From: an uncultured Clostridium sp.
Lineage (GTDB): Bacteria; Bacillota; Clostridia; Lachnospirales; Lachnospiraceae
DNA length: 10,446 nucleotides
NCBI GenBank assembly: GCA_937902905.1
Contig: CALELW010000122.1
Span: 1 to 10,446, forward strand
Reading direction: 5' to 3'
Shown here: in pieces, positions 1-8,085 of the stretch
Position numbering within the stretch: the first letter of the stretch is position 1
How the letters are laid out: the number at the start of each line of letters is the position of its first letter
The notes under the pieces: generated by a model
Told to the model about the DNA's origin: nothing
The model's database searches: none
What the model saw: only the letters and a program-made list of their open reading frames with translations
Position numbers and translations under genes: made by a program

Positions 1-725
1 ACTGGTCTGCACTTGGTAACACATTGTGGATTTCGCTTTTGGTAAGTATTTTGCAGATTATTTCCTGTACTTTGGTAGGATATGGTTTTGCAAGATATAA
101 ATTCCCATTGAAGAATCTTTGGTTTGCAATGGTGGTGCTTGTAATCGTAATTCCACCTTCAACCATTCAGTCTTCCCTGTACTTGAATTTCCGTTATTTT
201 GATATTCTCGGAATATTCAGCCTGATAACGGGGCAGCCGCTGAACTTACTGGATTCTTTTGCACCATACGCATTTATGTGTCTTGGGTGTATGGGATTGA
301 AAAATGGTTTGTACATTTACATGCTTCGTCAGTTCTTCCGTGGTATTCCGAAAGAATTGGAAGAGGCTGCTTATGTAGATGGATGTGGAAAGGTAAAAAC
401 ATTCGTGCGCATTATGCTGCCGGATGCAAAACCAATGATTACTTCTTGTTTCCTGTTCTCCTTTGTATGGCAGTGGACGGATAGTTTTTATTCAGGAATG
501 TTCCTTCCAAACTATTCGATTCTGGCAAACAAAGTGGCTCGTTTGTCGGAGGTGCTGAACTCTTATGTGAAAGCAACCACAGGTCTTGATAAAGCGTCAA
601 CCGCTTATGCATCCGCCATGATTGGTACAGGTACATTGTTGGTAATTATTCCTTTGATTATTGTATATTTATTTGCACAGAAAGGCTTCGTAGAAAGTTT
701 GAGCCAGTCTGGTATCAAGATGTAA
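1..725 (+). CDS. Carbohydrate ABC transporter permease (MalG/YtcP-type, CUT1 family), 5' end cut by the window
   Basis: This is one of the two membrane subunits of a sugar ABC importer. The frame is open to the window edge (codons start at base 3 and read WSALGNTLWISLL), so the true start is upstream and the TTG at 24 is not a start. About 240 residues are visible, against roughly 280-300 for the family. Several hydrophobic membrane segments are visible. The cytoplasmic EAA loop that docks on the ATPase is clear: EAA at 363-371, then a Gly about 3-4 residues on and an I-x-LP at about 411-422. The C-terminus (GFVESLSQSGIKM) is typical of MalG-like subunits. The binding protein follows 125 nt downstream and catabolic genes come after it, so import of xylan-derived aldouronic acids is the likely role. 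The substrate is inferred from context only. The partner permease is presumably just upstream. Confidence 0.93.
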   Translation, partial: WSALGNTLWISLLVSILQIISCTLVGYGFARYKFPLKNLWFAMVVLVIVIPPSTIQSSLYLNFRYFDILGIFSLITGQPLNLLDSFAPYAFMCLGCMGLKNGLYIYMLRQFFRGIPKELEEAAYVDGCGKVKTFVRIMLPDAKPMITSCFLFSFVWQWTDSFYSGMFLPNYSILANKVARLSEVLNSYVKATTGLDKASTAYASAMIGTGTLLVIIPLIIVYLFAQKGFVESLSQSGIKM

Positions 726-736
726 TAAAAACAATT

Positions 737-780
737 TGCCCCATATGGCATCTGCTTGTTTTGGCAGGTGTCAGAGGGCA
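737..780 (+). promoter_or_regulatory. RNA hairpin between permease and binding-protein genes
   Basis: A two-part stem is visible. The outer arms are TGCCC (737-741) and GGGCA (776-780). The inner arms TGGCATCTGC (746-755) and GCAGGTGTCA (764-773) pair over 10 bp including G-U pairs, with an 8-nt loop. No U-run follows, so it is not a classic terminator. A smaller stem, ACCGG/CCGGT (799-803/810-814), lies just downstream. The position suits an mRNA processing or 5'-end stabilising element that raises binding-protein mRNA above permease mRNA. That role is inference. Confidence 0.55.
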
Positions 781-850
781 GTAATGACTTTGGTTATCAC
801 CGGAATTTCCCGGTATAGCAATATATTATATAATAAGGAGGCAAAACAAA

Positions 851-2284
851 ATGAAAGCAAGCATGCAGAAGCTGATTGCGATGGGTCTTTGTGTTGTTCT
901 TGCAGTAGGTTCTCTTACTGGATGTGGCGGTTCTTTCAATGATGCAGGCAGTGCATCAGGCGATGGCGCAAAAACATCTTCATCTACAAACAAGAAAACA
1001 TTTAGTGACCTTGGTGGCATGGATATCACGGTAGGTGACTGGTATACTTCCAAAGATACCCTTGCAGACAGAACCGACGAGTTTGGTAAAAAGCAGAATG
1101 AGTACTGGAAGAGTATTCAGGAGAAGTACAATTTCAAAATCACTCGTGATTCTGTTTATTCCTATACAGATGCAAAATCAGATTATGTAAATGACGTTAT
1201 GGCAAGTAGTCCAAAATACGAACTTTACTATCTGTATCAGGAATTTGTTTCTGAGCCTTTGATGAAAGGCTTGATGTATGATTTGTCAACTCTTCCGGAG
1301 TTCAATTTCGATGAAGAAAAATGGAATCCAACAGTTAAAGAGTTGATGAGCATTGGTGATGGTATCTGGGGTATGAGCCCAGACAGTGAACCACGTGGTG
1401 GTATTTTCTACAACAAACGTCTCTTCAAGGAAGCTGGTATTCCAGAAGATGAGCCATATGATTTGCAGAAAAACAATCAGTGGACATGGGACAAGTTTGA
1501 AGAGTATTGTAAGAAACTTACAAAAGATACCGATGGTGATGGTAAAACAGACCAGTATGCTATGGCAAGTTTCTCAAAATACTATCTGCCAATGTGTGCA
1601 GCTAACAACAATGCAACATTTGTATCCCGTGATAAAGACGGTAAATACGTTGATGCAATTACATCCAAAGAGTTCAAAGATGCTATGAACTGGGGTGTTG
1701 ACTTGATTAAGAAAGGTTATATTAAGCCTAAACCATCAGAAAACGTAGCATGGGATTGGTATAAAGCTGCATTCCGTGATGGTGAAGCTGCTATGCAGAC
1801 TGCCGAAGTTTATGAGATTAGTGCTTTTGCTGATATGGAAGATGACTGGGGATTCGTAATGTTCCCATACAATCAGGATCAGAAAGATGCTACAAACAAG
1901 ACGGTACCAAATGACAACATTGTTGTTATGCCGAGTTGCTTCGATCAGGAAAAAGCTGAGAAGATTGCATTCGCTTATGACCAGTATACAGAGCCAGTGG
2001 ACGGATACAGCGCTCATGACCAGATTCTTGAGCAGTACTACCCACAGTTCAGAGATGACCGTGCAGTAGATGAAACAATTGGTATGATGTTGGAGGAAAA
2101 ACATAAATCTACTTCTTATCTGCCAATGATTAGTGAAATTGACTATGGTGATTTCTGTTATCCTGTATATGCGCTTGCAACAACACCTGCTAAGAAAATT
2201 GAAGAACTTTCAACCAAATGGGATACGAAGATCAGCAAAGTTAATGCTGAGTATGACAAGTTTGCAAAAGAGCATACAAAATAA
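851..2284 (+). CDS. Extracellular solute-binding lipoprotein of a sugar ABC transporter
   Basis: This protein captures sugar outside the cell and hands it to the membrane permeases. It has 477 residues, within the range of family 1 solute-binding proteins. The N-terminus is a lipoprotein signal peptide: a short Lys-containing n-region, a hydrophobic stretch and the lipobox LTGC with the lipidated Cys at residue 25. A Gly/Ser/Lys-rich linker follows. The start is supported by AAGGAGG at 835-841, 9 nt before the ATG. An acidic DxDxDG loop (D226, D228, D230, D234) looks like the Ca-binding loops often seen in these proteins. Trp and Tyr residues are abundant, as is common in sugar-binding clefts. 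It sits between a permease and an alpha-glucuronidase, so aldouronic acids or xylo-oligosaccharides are the likely ligands. The ligand is inferred. It is flanked by RNA hairpins on both sides. Confidence 0.93.
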   Translation: MKASMQKLIAMGLCVVLAVGSLTGCGGSFNDAGSASGDGAKTSSSTNKKTFSDLGGMDITVGDWYTSKDTLADRTDEFGKKQNEYWKSIQEKYNFKITRDSVYSYTDAKSDYVNDVMASSPKYELYYLYQEFVSEPLMKGLMYDLSTLPEFNFDEEKWNPTVKELMSIGDGIWGMSPDSEPRGGIFYNKRLFKEAGIPEDEPYDLQKNNQWTWDKFEEYCKKLTKDTDGDGKTDQYAMASFSKYYLPMCAANNNATFVSRDKDGKYVDAITSKEFKDAMNWGVDLIKKGYIKPKPSENVAWDWYKAAFRDGEAAMQTAEVYEISAFADMEDDWGFVMFPYNQDQKDATNKTVPNDNIVVMPSCFDQEKAEKIAFAYDQYTEPVDGYSAHDQILEQYYPQFRDDRAVDETIGMMLEEKHKSTSYLPMISEIDYGDFCYPVYALATTPAKKIEELSTKWDTKISKVNAEYDKFAKEHTK

Positions 2285-2316
2285 TAACAAAAAGAAACAG
2301 GTAATTTAGTTTCATG

Positions 2317-2363
2317 GGGCTGTTCAGAATAAGCGGAAGGTTTGTTTTGCACAGCCCTTTCTT
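2317..2363 (+). terminator. Terminator-like / attenuating hairpin after the binding-protein gene
   Basis: Arms GGGCTGT (2317-2323) and ACAGCCC (2351-2357) pair perfectly. After one T/C mismatch the stem continues with CAGAATAAG (2325-2333) against TTTGTTTTG (2341-2349), using some G-U pairs, around a 7-nt loop. TTTCTT follows at once. It lies 32 nt after the binding-protein stop and about 80 nt before the GH67 gene, whose upstream region shows no convincing sigma-A promoter. A partial terminator that lowers downstream expression relative to the binding protein is the simplest reading. It would also shield the mRNA 3' end. Confidence 0.6.
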
Positions 2364-2442
2364 AAAAAATTAGAATAGAAAATTAGGGATTTTTAAATTC
2401 TTTGATAAAGATACAAAACTTGCAGAATATGAGGAGAAACAG

Positions 2443-4410
2443 ATGGATTATAGCAAATGCTGGCTGGATTATCAGCCCATGGATACAATTGAAAAAGAAT
2501 GGCTGACATATTTTCAATCCTGCGAGGGAGAAATCGTAGAAAGTGCTGTCAGCGAATACAAACTTGCTATGGAAAATATGGCAGGGAAAGTTCCTCAGGC
2601 AGTAACAAAAGAAGAGGCAGGCGTGGTATTTTCCGTGGATTCATCCATAAAAGAGGGAAAAGACGGATATATTATCACAAAGGAGGAGAGACAGTATCAG
2701 ATTACCGGTGAGTCGGAGAGTGGACTGTTATATGGTGTTTTCCATTTCCTTCGCTTAATTCGGACCAAACAAACGAATTGTCTTCCGATTCATAATACAC
2801 CGGAAATGCCGCTTCGTATGATGAATCACTGGGATAACATGGATGGCAGCATTGAGAGAGGATATTCCGGCGAATCCTTTTTCTACAAGGATTATAAAAT
2901 TTTATGGAATGACCGCATTGTACAGTATGTGAGAATGATGGCATCAATCGGTATCAATGCGATTGTAATCAATAACGTCAATGTTCACGAGAATGAGACT
3001 TATCTGATTACGGACCGTTATTTGCAGCAGGTAAAACAATATGCCGACTTGTTTGCAAAATATGGTATTAAATTGTATACAAGTGTAAATTTTGCCGCAC
3101 CGATGGAATTAGATAATTTTACAGACTGCGACCCGCTAAATCCTTTGGTGGCAGACTGGTGGAAAAAGACTGTGGCACATGTGTATGAAGTGATTCCAAA
3201 CTTCGGCGGCTTTTTGGTAAAGGCAGATTCCGAGGGAAGACCGGGACCATTTACGTATGGCAGAACGCATGCGGATGGTGCGAATATGTTAGGAAGGGCA
3301 CTTGCTCCGTATGGCGGAATTTTAGTATGGCGCTGCTTTGTATACAATTGCGGGCAGGACTGGCGTGATAAAAAGACAGACCGTGCCAGAGCGGCGTATG
3401 ACAACTTTATAGAATTAGATGGAAAATTTGATGACAATGTTATTTTACAGATAAAAAACGGACCAATGGATTTTCAAGTTCGTGAGCCGGTTTCACCGTT
3501 ATTTGGCGGCTTGAAAAAGACCAACATGATTTTGGAAGTAGAGATTGCACAGGAATACACCGGACAGCAAATTGATTTGTGTTATCTGCTCCCGATGTGG
3601 CGTGAAATTCTAGACTTTGATACGTATGCTGTGGGTGAGGGGGCAACCGTGCAGAAAATTGTGGATGGCTCAGTTTACGGGCATCATTTGTGCGGTATGG
3701 CAGCGGTTATTAACACCGGTAATGACTTTAACTGGACCGGAAATGATTTGGCAGCGGCAAACACTTACGGTTATGGAAGACTGGCAATGAATCCGTCCGA
3801 AGATTCGGCGGTTATTGCAAAAGAATGGGCAGAACTTACTCTTCCTTATTCGCTTTCTGATGGTGTTGTTTCGATGCTTATGAAGTCATGGTCCACATAT
3901 GAAAAGTATACGTCTCCACTTGGTATTGGCTGGATGGTGACACCGCATTATCATTACGGACCGGATATTGATGGATACGAGTATGACCGCTGGGGAACTT
4001 ATCACAGAGCGGATAGAAATGGTCTTGGTGTTGACCGTACACCAAATGGTACCGGCTATACAACCCAGTATAATGAGCCGTGGTGCACAAAGTATGCGGA
4101 TAAAAAACAGTGCCCGCAGGAACTTTTGTTATTTTTCCATTATGTCCGCTATGATGAAGTGTTAGCTTCAGGTAAAACACTGATTCAGCATATATATGAC
4201 ACTCATTTTGAGGGTGTTAATGAAGTGGAAGAAATGATTGTCAGTTGGAAGGCATGGAAAGAGCAGATGGCGGAGGATGTCTACGAGAGAGTTCTTTCAC
4301 GCATGGAGAGCCAGCTTTCTAATGCAATCGAATGGAGAGACCGCGTAAATACATATTTTTACAGGAAGAGTGGAGTAAAAGATGCACTTTCCCGAAAAAT
4401 ATATGAATAG
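2443..4410 (+). CDS. aguA: Alpha-glucuronidase, glycoside hydrolase family 67
   Basis: The enzyme removes (4-O-methyl)glucuronic acid from the non-reducing end of short glucuronoxylan fragments. It has 655 residues, slightly short for GH67, and no signal peptide, so it acts in the cytoplasm on imported aldouronic acids. The N-terminal part (about 1-115) resembles the GH67 N domain, ending in GLLYGVFHFLR. The barrel starts near MPLRMMNHWDNMDGS. Likely catalytic residues are E264 in KADSEGRPGP (acid), D343 in NGPMDFQVREP and E371 in IAQEY. The spacings of 79 and 28 residues agree with those I recall for characterised GH67 enzymes (E285, D364, E392). GHHLCGMAAVINTGNDFNWTG is also family-like. 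GAGGAG at 2431 supports the ATG. No promoter is evident, so it is probably read from the transporter genes. uxuA follows after 68 nt. The family call is firm; exact substrate length is not. Confidence 0.95.
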   Translation: MDYSKCWLDYQPMDTIEKEWLTYFQSCEGEIVESAVSEYKLAMENMAGKVPQAVTKEEAGVVFSVDSSIKEGKDGYIITKEERQYQITGESESGLLYGVFHFLRLIRTKQTNCLPIHNTPEMPLRMMNHWDNMDGSIERGYSGESFFYKDYKILWNDRIVQYVRMMASIGINAIVINNVNVHENETYLITDRYLQQVKQYADLFAKYGIKLYTSVNFAAPMELDNFTDCDPLNPLVADWWKKTVAHVYEVIPNFGGFLVKADSEGRPGPFTYGRTHADGANMLGRALAPYGGILVWRCFVYNCGQDWRDKKTDRARAAYDNFIELDGKFDDNVILQIKNGPMDFQVREPVSPLFGGLKKTNMILEVEIAQEYTGQQIDLCYLLPMWREILDFDTYAVGEGATVQKIVDGSVYGHHLCGMAAVINTGNDFNWTGNDLAAANTYGYGRLAMNPSEDSAVIAKEWAELTLPYSLSDGVVSMLMKSWSTYEKYTSPLGIGWMVTPHYHYGPDIDGYEYDRWGTYHRADRNGLGVDRTPNGTGYTTQYNEPWCTKYADKKQCPQELLLFFHYVRYDEVLASGKTLIQHIYDTHFEGVNEVEEMIVSWKAWKEQMAEDVYERVLSRMESQLSNAIEWRDRVNTYFYRKSGVKDALSRKIYE

Positions 4411-4478
4411 AATGATTTAGACAAGGTCATTCGTAACATACTAAGAAAGTAAAATAAAAAGAAAAGAGGTTATTGATT

Positions 4479-5549
4479 ATGGACATGACATTAAGATGGT
4501 ATGGAGAAGGAAACGACAGTGTGACACTGGACCAGATTCGCCAGATTCCCGGTGTGACCGGTGTAATTACAGCACTTCATGATATTCCTGCAGGTGAAGC
4601 ATGGACGTATGAGGACGTGATGAAAAGAAAACAGGAAGTAGAAGCAAAAGGTTTGAAGTTAGTTGGTGTGGAAAGTATCAATGTTCACGAGGATATTAAA
4701 ATTGGTCTTCCGACAAGAGATGAATTGATTGAAAACTACTGTAAATCATTGGAAGCTATTGGAAAGGCAGATATTCATCTTGTATGTTATAACTTTATGC
4801 CGGTCTTTGACTGGACACGTACAGATTTGGCAATGCCTTTGGAAGATGGTTCTACAGCACTTGCTTATGATTCATCCATTATTGACGGTATTGATGCCAG
4901 CGAGATGTTTGACCGCATTGAAAAAGCAAGTGGCGGCTTTGTAATGCCTGGCTGGGAGCCAAACCGCCGCGATGAGATTATGGACTTGTTTGAGAAATAC
5001 AAAGATGTTGATGCAGACAAACTGCGTGAGAACTATAAATATTTCTTGGATGGTATCATTCCTACCTGTGAGAAATACAAAATTAAAATGGCAGTTCATC
5101 CGGACGATCCGGCTTGGGATGTATTCGGACTTCCACGTATTGTAACATGCGAAGAGGATCTTTTGAAAATTGCCGATATGAATCCAAGTATTTACAACGG
5201 ATTTACACTTTGCACCGGTTCGCTTGGAAGTAATTTGAACAACGATCTGCCAAAGATTATCCGCAATCCGAAAATTGCAGAGAGAATTCATTTTGCTCAT
5301 CTGAGAAACATCAAGTATGAGAACAAAGATTTGTTCCATGAAGTATCTCATTTGTCAAGCGATGGAAATCTTGATATGTATGAAATTGTAAAAGCATTGA
5401 TTGATACCGGATTTGACGGATGTATTCGTCCGGACCATGGACGCATGATCTGGGGCGAGCAGGCAAGACCTGGATATGGTTTGTATGACCGCGCTCTTGG
5501 TGTCGCTTATCTGAATGGTTTGTGGGAAGCAATTCATAAAAATAAATAA
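4479..5549 (+). CDS. uxuA: Mannonate dehydratase
   Basis: It dehydrates D-mannonate to 2-keto-3-deoxygluconate in the hexuronate pathway, in the cytoplasm, using a divalent metal. The ATG at 4479 is preferred: AGAGG (4465-4469) sits 9 nt upstream, whereas the in-frame TTG at 4473 would leave only 3 nt. This gives 356 residues, typical of Gram-positive UxuA and shorter than the roughly 394 of E. coli. It begins MDMTLRWYG, as the family does. A TIM-barrel enzyme is expected. Probable metal ligands are H207 in VHPDDPAWDVFGLPRI, C245 in CTGSLG, H274 in FAHLRNI and D319 in RPDHGRMIWGE. The C-terminus GLYDRALGVAYLNGLWEA is family-like. uxuB follows after 13 nt, so the two are co-transcribed and probably translated together. 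Confidence 0.97.
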   Translation: MDMTLRWYGEGNDSVTLDQIRQIPGVTGVITALHDIPAGEAWTYEDVMKRKQEVEAKGLKLVGVESINVHEDIKIGLPTRDELIENYCKSLEAIGKADIHLVCYNFMPVFDWTRTDLAMPLEDGSTALAYDSSIIDGIDASEMFDRIEKASGGFVMPGWEPNRRDEIMDLFEKYKDVDADKLRENYKYFLDGIIPTCEKYKIKMAVHPDDPAWDVFGLPRIVTCEEDLLKIADMNPSIYNGFTLCTGSLGSNLNNDLPKIIRNPKIAERIHFAHLRNIKYENKDLFHEVSHLSSDGNLDMYEIVKALIDTGFDGCIRPDHGRMIWGEQARPGYGLYDRALGVAYLNGLWEAIHKNK

Positions 5550-5562
5550 GAGGTGACTAGGC

Positions 5563-7167
5563 ATGAAATTATTAGATTTACAAAATGGCGAGACAAAAGT
5601 CTGGGAGGAGAAAGGATATCTTCTTCCTAAGTATGACAGAGAAGAATTAAAGAAGAAAACAAAGGAAAACCCGACATGGGTTCACTTTGGTGCTGGTAAT
5701 ATTTTCCGTGCATTTCCGGCTGCAAAATTACAGGATTTGCTGAATTTAGGAGAATATGACCGCGGTGTTGTTGTGGCAGAGAGCTTTGACCATGAGATTA
5801 TTACAAAGGCATACAAACCATATGATGGATTGAGTTTGTCGGTTGTGTTAAAAGCAGAGGGAACCATTGAGAAACACGTGGTTGGAAGCGTAACGGAATC
5901 GTTAGTTGCTGACCCGGTGGCACCAAAAGATTATGCACGTCTTACCGAGATTTTTGAAAATCCTTCTCTTCAGATGGTGACATTTACCATTACGGAAAAA
6001 GGATATTCATTAGTCAATGGTAAAGGAGAAAAACTGCCGGGTGTAGAAGATGGTTTTTCGGCAGGCCCGGGAAATCAGAGTCATCTGATGGGACGTATTG
6101 CCTCTTTGTGCTACGCACGTTTTGTTAAAAATGGAGCACCGCTTGCCCTTGTCAGCACCGATAACTGTTCTCATAATGGAGACAAGTTAAAGGCTGGTGT
6201 TATGGCATATGTAGATGCTTGGAAACAGGCAGGAAAAGTGAATGATGATTTTGTCTCTTATATGGAAGAGAAAGTATCCTTCCCATGGTCGATGATTGAT
6301 AAAATCACGCCAAGACCGGATGAAAAAGTAAAAGAAATGCTTGAAAAAGATGGTTTTGAGGATACTGACTTGATTATTACAAGCCGCAATACGTATACAG
6401 CTCCGTTTGTAAATTCAGAGGAAACCGGTTATCTTGTTATTGAAGATAACTTCCCGAATGGACGTCCACCATTGGAAAAAGCAGGCATTGTATTTACAGA
6501 CCGTGAAACAGTGGATAAAGTAGAAAAAATGAAAGTTTGTACCTGCTTGAATCCGCTGCATACAGCACTTGCTATTTATGGCTGTATGTTAGGACATACT
6601 TCCATTCATGATGAGATGGAAGATAAAGAACTTTCTCAGTTAATTCAGAAGATGTGCTATGAGGAAGCAATGCCGGTTGTTGTAAATCCGGGTGTTATTG
6701 ATCCGAAAGAATTTGCAAACGCAGTATTGACAAAGCGTCTGCCAAATCCATTTATGCCGGATACACCACAGCGAATTGCCTGTGATACGTCACAAAAACT
6801 GCCAATCCGCTTTGGTGAGACAATCAAGTTCTATGAGAGCAGAGAAGACTTGGATACAAAGAGTCTTACGTTAATTCCACTTGTATTAGCAGGCTGGTGC
6901 CGCTATCTGATGGGAATCGATGATGAAGGAAACGCTTTTGAACAGAGTCCGGATCCTCGTTTGGATGAAGTGAAAGCTCATGTCACCGGTATTTCCTTTG
7001 GCGATACGGATGTACATGATAAATTGCAGCCGATTTTGAGCGATGCATCAATTTTTGCCGTAGACCTCTATTCGGTTTCTCTTGGTGAGAAAGTGGAGAA
7101 GATGTTTGTGGAATTGATTGCCGGAAAAGGTGCAATCCGCAGCACATTAAAGAAGTATGTAGACTAA
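5563..7167 (+). CDS. uxuB: Fructuronate reductase (mannitol dehydrogenase family, long-chain type)
   Basis: It interconverts D-fructuronate and D-mannonate with NAD(H), supplying the substrate of the preceding UxuA. It has 534 residues, in the long polyol dehydrogenase class. The Rossmann loop is HFGAGNIFRAF (G43-A-G45). The C-terminal catalytic region holds KVCTCLNPLHTALA, with K324, N330 and H333 as the likely active-site Lys, Asn and His. The Lys-Asn gap is one residue longer than the K-x4-N-x2-H pattern I recall for the classic family, which suits a divergent Firmicutes branch. GAGGTGA (5550-5556) lies 6 nt before the ATG. Context with uxuA makes fructuronate much likelier than mannitol or altronate as substrate, but tagaturonate reductase activity cannot be excluded from sequence alone. 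It is the last gene of the cluster before a strong hairpin. Confidence 0.9.
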   Translation: MKLLDLQNGETKVWEEKGYLLPKYDREELKKKTKENPTWVHFGAGNIFRAFPAAKLQDLLNLGEYDRGVVVAESFDHEIITKAYKPYDGLSLSVVLKAEGTIEKHVVGSVTESLVADPVAPKDYARLTEIFENPSLQMVTFTITEKGYSLVNGKGEKLPGVEDGFSAGPGNQSHLMGRIASLCYARFVKNGAPLALVSTDNCSHNGDKLKAGVMAYVDAWKQAGKVNDDFVSYMEEKVSFPWSMIDKITPRPDEKVKEMLEKDGFEDTDLIITSRNTYTAPFVNSEETGYLVIEDNFPNGRPPLEKAGIVFTDRETVDKVEKMKVCTCLNPLHTALAIYGCMLGHTSIHDEMEDKELSQLIQKMCYEEAMPVVVNPGVIDPKEFANAVLTKRLPNPFMPDTPQRIACDTSQKLPIRFGETIKFYESREDLDTKSLTLIPLVLAGWCRYLMGIDDEGNAFEQSPDPRLDEVKAHVTGISFGDTDVHDKLQPILSDASIFAVDLYSVSLGEKVEKMFVELIAGKGAIRSTLKKYVD

Positions 7168-7194
7168 AATAACGTATCGTTTTAAGATATGAAA

Positions 7195-7264
7195 AAAGAA
7201 GTTCAATTTGCAAGAGACTTTAACACGAAGTGTTATCGAATCTCAAATCAAATTGAACTTCTTT
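7195..7264. terminator. Bidirectional terminator between convergent uxuB and sigG
   Basis: A 70-nt nested hairpin fills the gap. The outer stem is a perfect 16 bp (7195-7210 with 7249-7264, AAAGAAGTTCAATTTG and its complement). Inside are GAGA/TCTC (7214-7217/7241-7244) and a 6-bp TAACAC/GTGTTA stem (7221-7226/7230-7235) with a GAA loop. On the minus strand the stem extends into a T-run, good for ending sigG. On the plus strand it is followed by a weaker TTATTTT-type tail (about 7262-7269) that runs into the end of sigG. It should insulate both genes from antisense read-through. Confidence 0.85.
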
Positions 7265-7267
7265 ATT

Positions 7268-8047
7268 TTACGCCTCTAAGTGATTTTTCATGATTTTCAG
7301 GGCGTTTTTTTCCAGCCGTGAGACCTGTGCCTGGGAGATATGGATTTCGTTTGCCACCTCCATTTGAGTTTTTCCTTCCAGATAGCGGAGTTTTATAATG
7401 TGGTTTTCCCGTTCCGGCAGATGGCTCAATGCGTCTTTTAAGGAGAGATGTTCGACCCAGTTGGATTCCTTGTTTTTTTTGTCACTGATTTGGTCCATGA
7501 CATACAACGTATCCCCGCCTTCGGAGTAGACCGGTTCATATAGTGAGACCGGACTTTGGATGGCATCCAGCGCAAAAACAATATCTTCCGGTGGAACATC
7601 AATCATTTTTGAAATTTCTTCTAAGGTTGGTTCTGTTTCCTGTTTTTTCATCAGTGCTTCTTTGGCATAAATGGCTTTGTAGGCTGTGTCGCGGAGAGAG
7701 CGGCTGACACGAATCGCATTGTTGTCGCGAAGATAGCGCCGAACCTCGCCAATAATCATCGGAACTGCATAGGTTGAAAATTTTACATCCTGTGTGACGT
7801 CAAAATTATCAATTGCCTTCATTAAACCAATGCATCCAATCTGAAATAAATCATCTACATTTTCATTACTGTTATTAAACCTCTGGATGATGCTTAACAC
7901 GAGACGGAGATTCCCGTGGATGTAAGCTTCACGTGCCTTTTTATCCCCCTTTTTTATTTTATCGAACAGTGTTTTTTTTTCTTCATTTGACAGGAGTGGG
8001 AGTTTGCTTGTATTAATGCCGCAGATTTCAACCTTGTAGTGTGCCAT
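7268..8047 (-). CDS. sigG: RNA polymerase forespore sigma factor SigG
   Basis: Sigma-G directs late forespore transcription during endospore formation. The protein has 259 residues, as in Bacillus and Clostridium SigG, and opens with the very characteristic YKVEICGINTSKLPLL. Region 2 spans about 40-110: NLRLVLSIIQRF, VDDLFQIGCIGLMKAIDNFD, and the -10 recognition stretch FSTYAVPMIIGEVRRYLRDN at 90-109. Region 3 includes RVSRSLRD. The region 4.2 helix-turn-helix is KTQMEVANEIHISQAQVSRLEK at 226-247. The SD is GGAGGA (8054-8059 on the minus strand), about 6 nt before the ATG. A sigma-G/F-like promoter lies upstream and implies forespore-specific autoactivation. sigE and spoIIGA, often next to sigG, are not in this window. 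The gene points toward the sugar-acid cluster, convergent with uxuB. Confidence 0.98.
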   Translation of the reverse strand: MAHYKVEICGINTSKLPLLSNEEKKTLFDKIKKGDKKAREAYIHGNLRLVLSIIQRFNNSNENVDDLFQIGCIGLMKAIDNFDVTQDVKFSTYAVPMIIGEVRRYLRDNNAIRVSRSLRDTAYKAIYAKEALMKKQETEPTLEEISKMIDVPPEDIVFALDAIQSPVSLYEPVYSEGGDTLYVMDQISDKKNKESNWVEHLSLKDALSHLPERENHIIKLRYLEGKTQMEVANEIHISQAQVSRLEKNALKIMKNHLEA

Positions 8048-8085
8048 GATAAGTCCTCCATTTTGTCCATTGATTTCCTTTCTTT

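Noticed and set aside
24..26. TTG as the start of the permease gene
   Set aside because: The frame stays open with family-like residues (SALGNT) back to base 3, and no ribosome site precedes the TTG, so the gene begins outside the window.
2402..2430. Promoter for the GH67 gene (TTGATA, then GAATAT at 17 nt)
   Set aside because: The -10 match is poor, and the start would fall inside or after the ribosome binding site.
4410..4432. Hairpin GAATGA/TCATTC between the GH67 gene and uxuA
   Set aside because: Only six mostly A-T pairs with an 11-nt loop and no T-run; too weak to call.
4473..4475. TTG as the start of uxuA
   Set aside because: It leaves only 3 nt after the AGAGG site. The ATG at 4479 has a normal 9-nt gap and gives the family's usual N-terminus.
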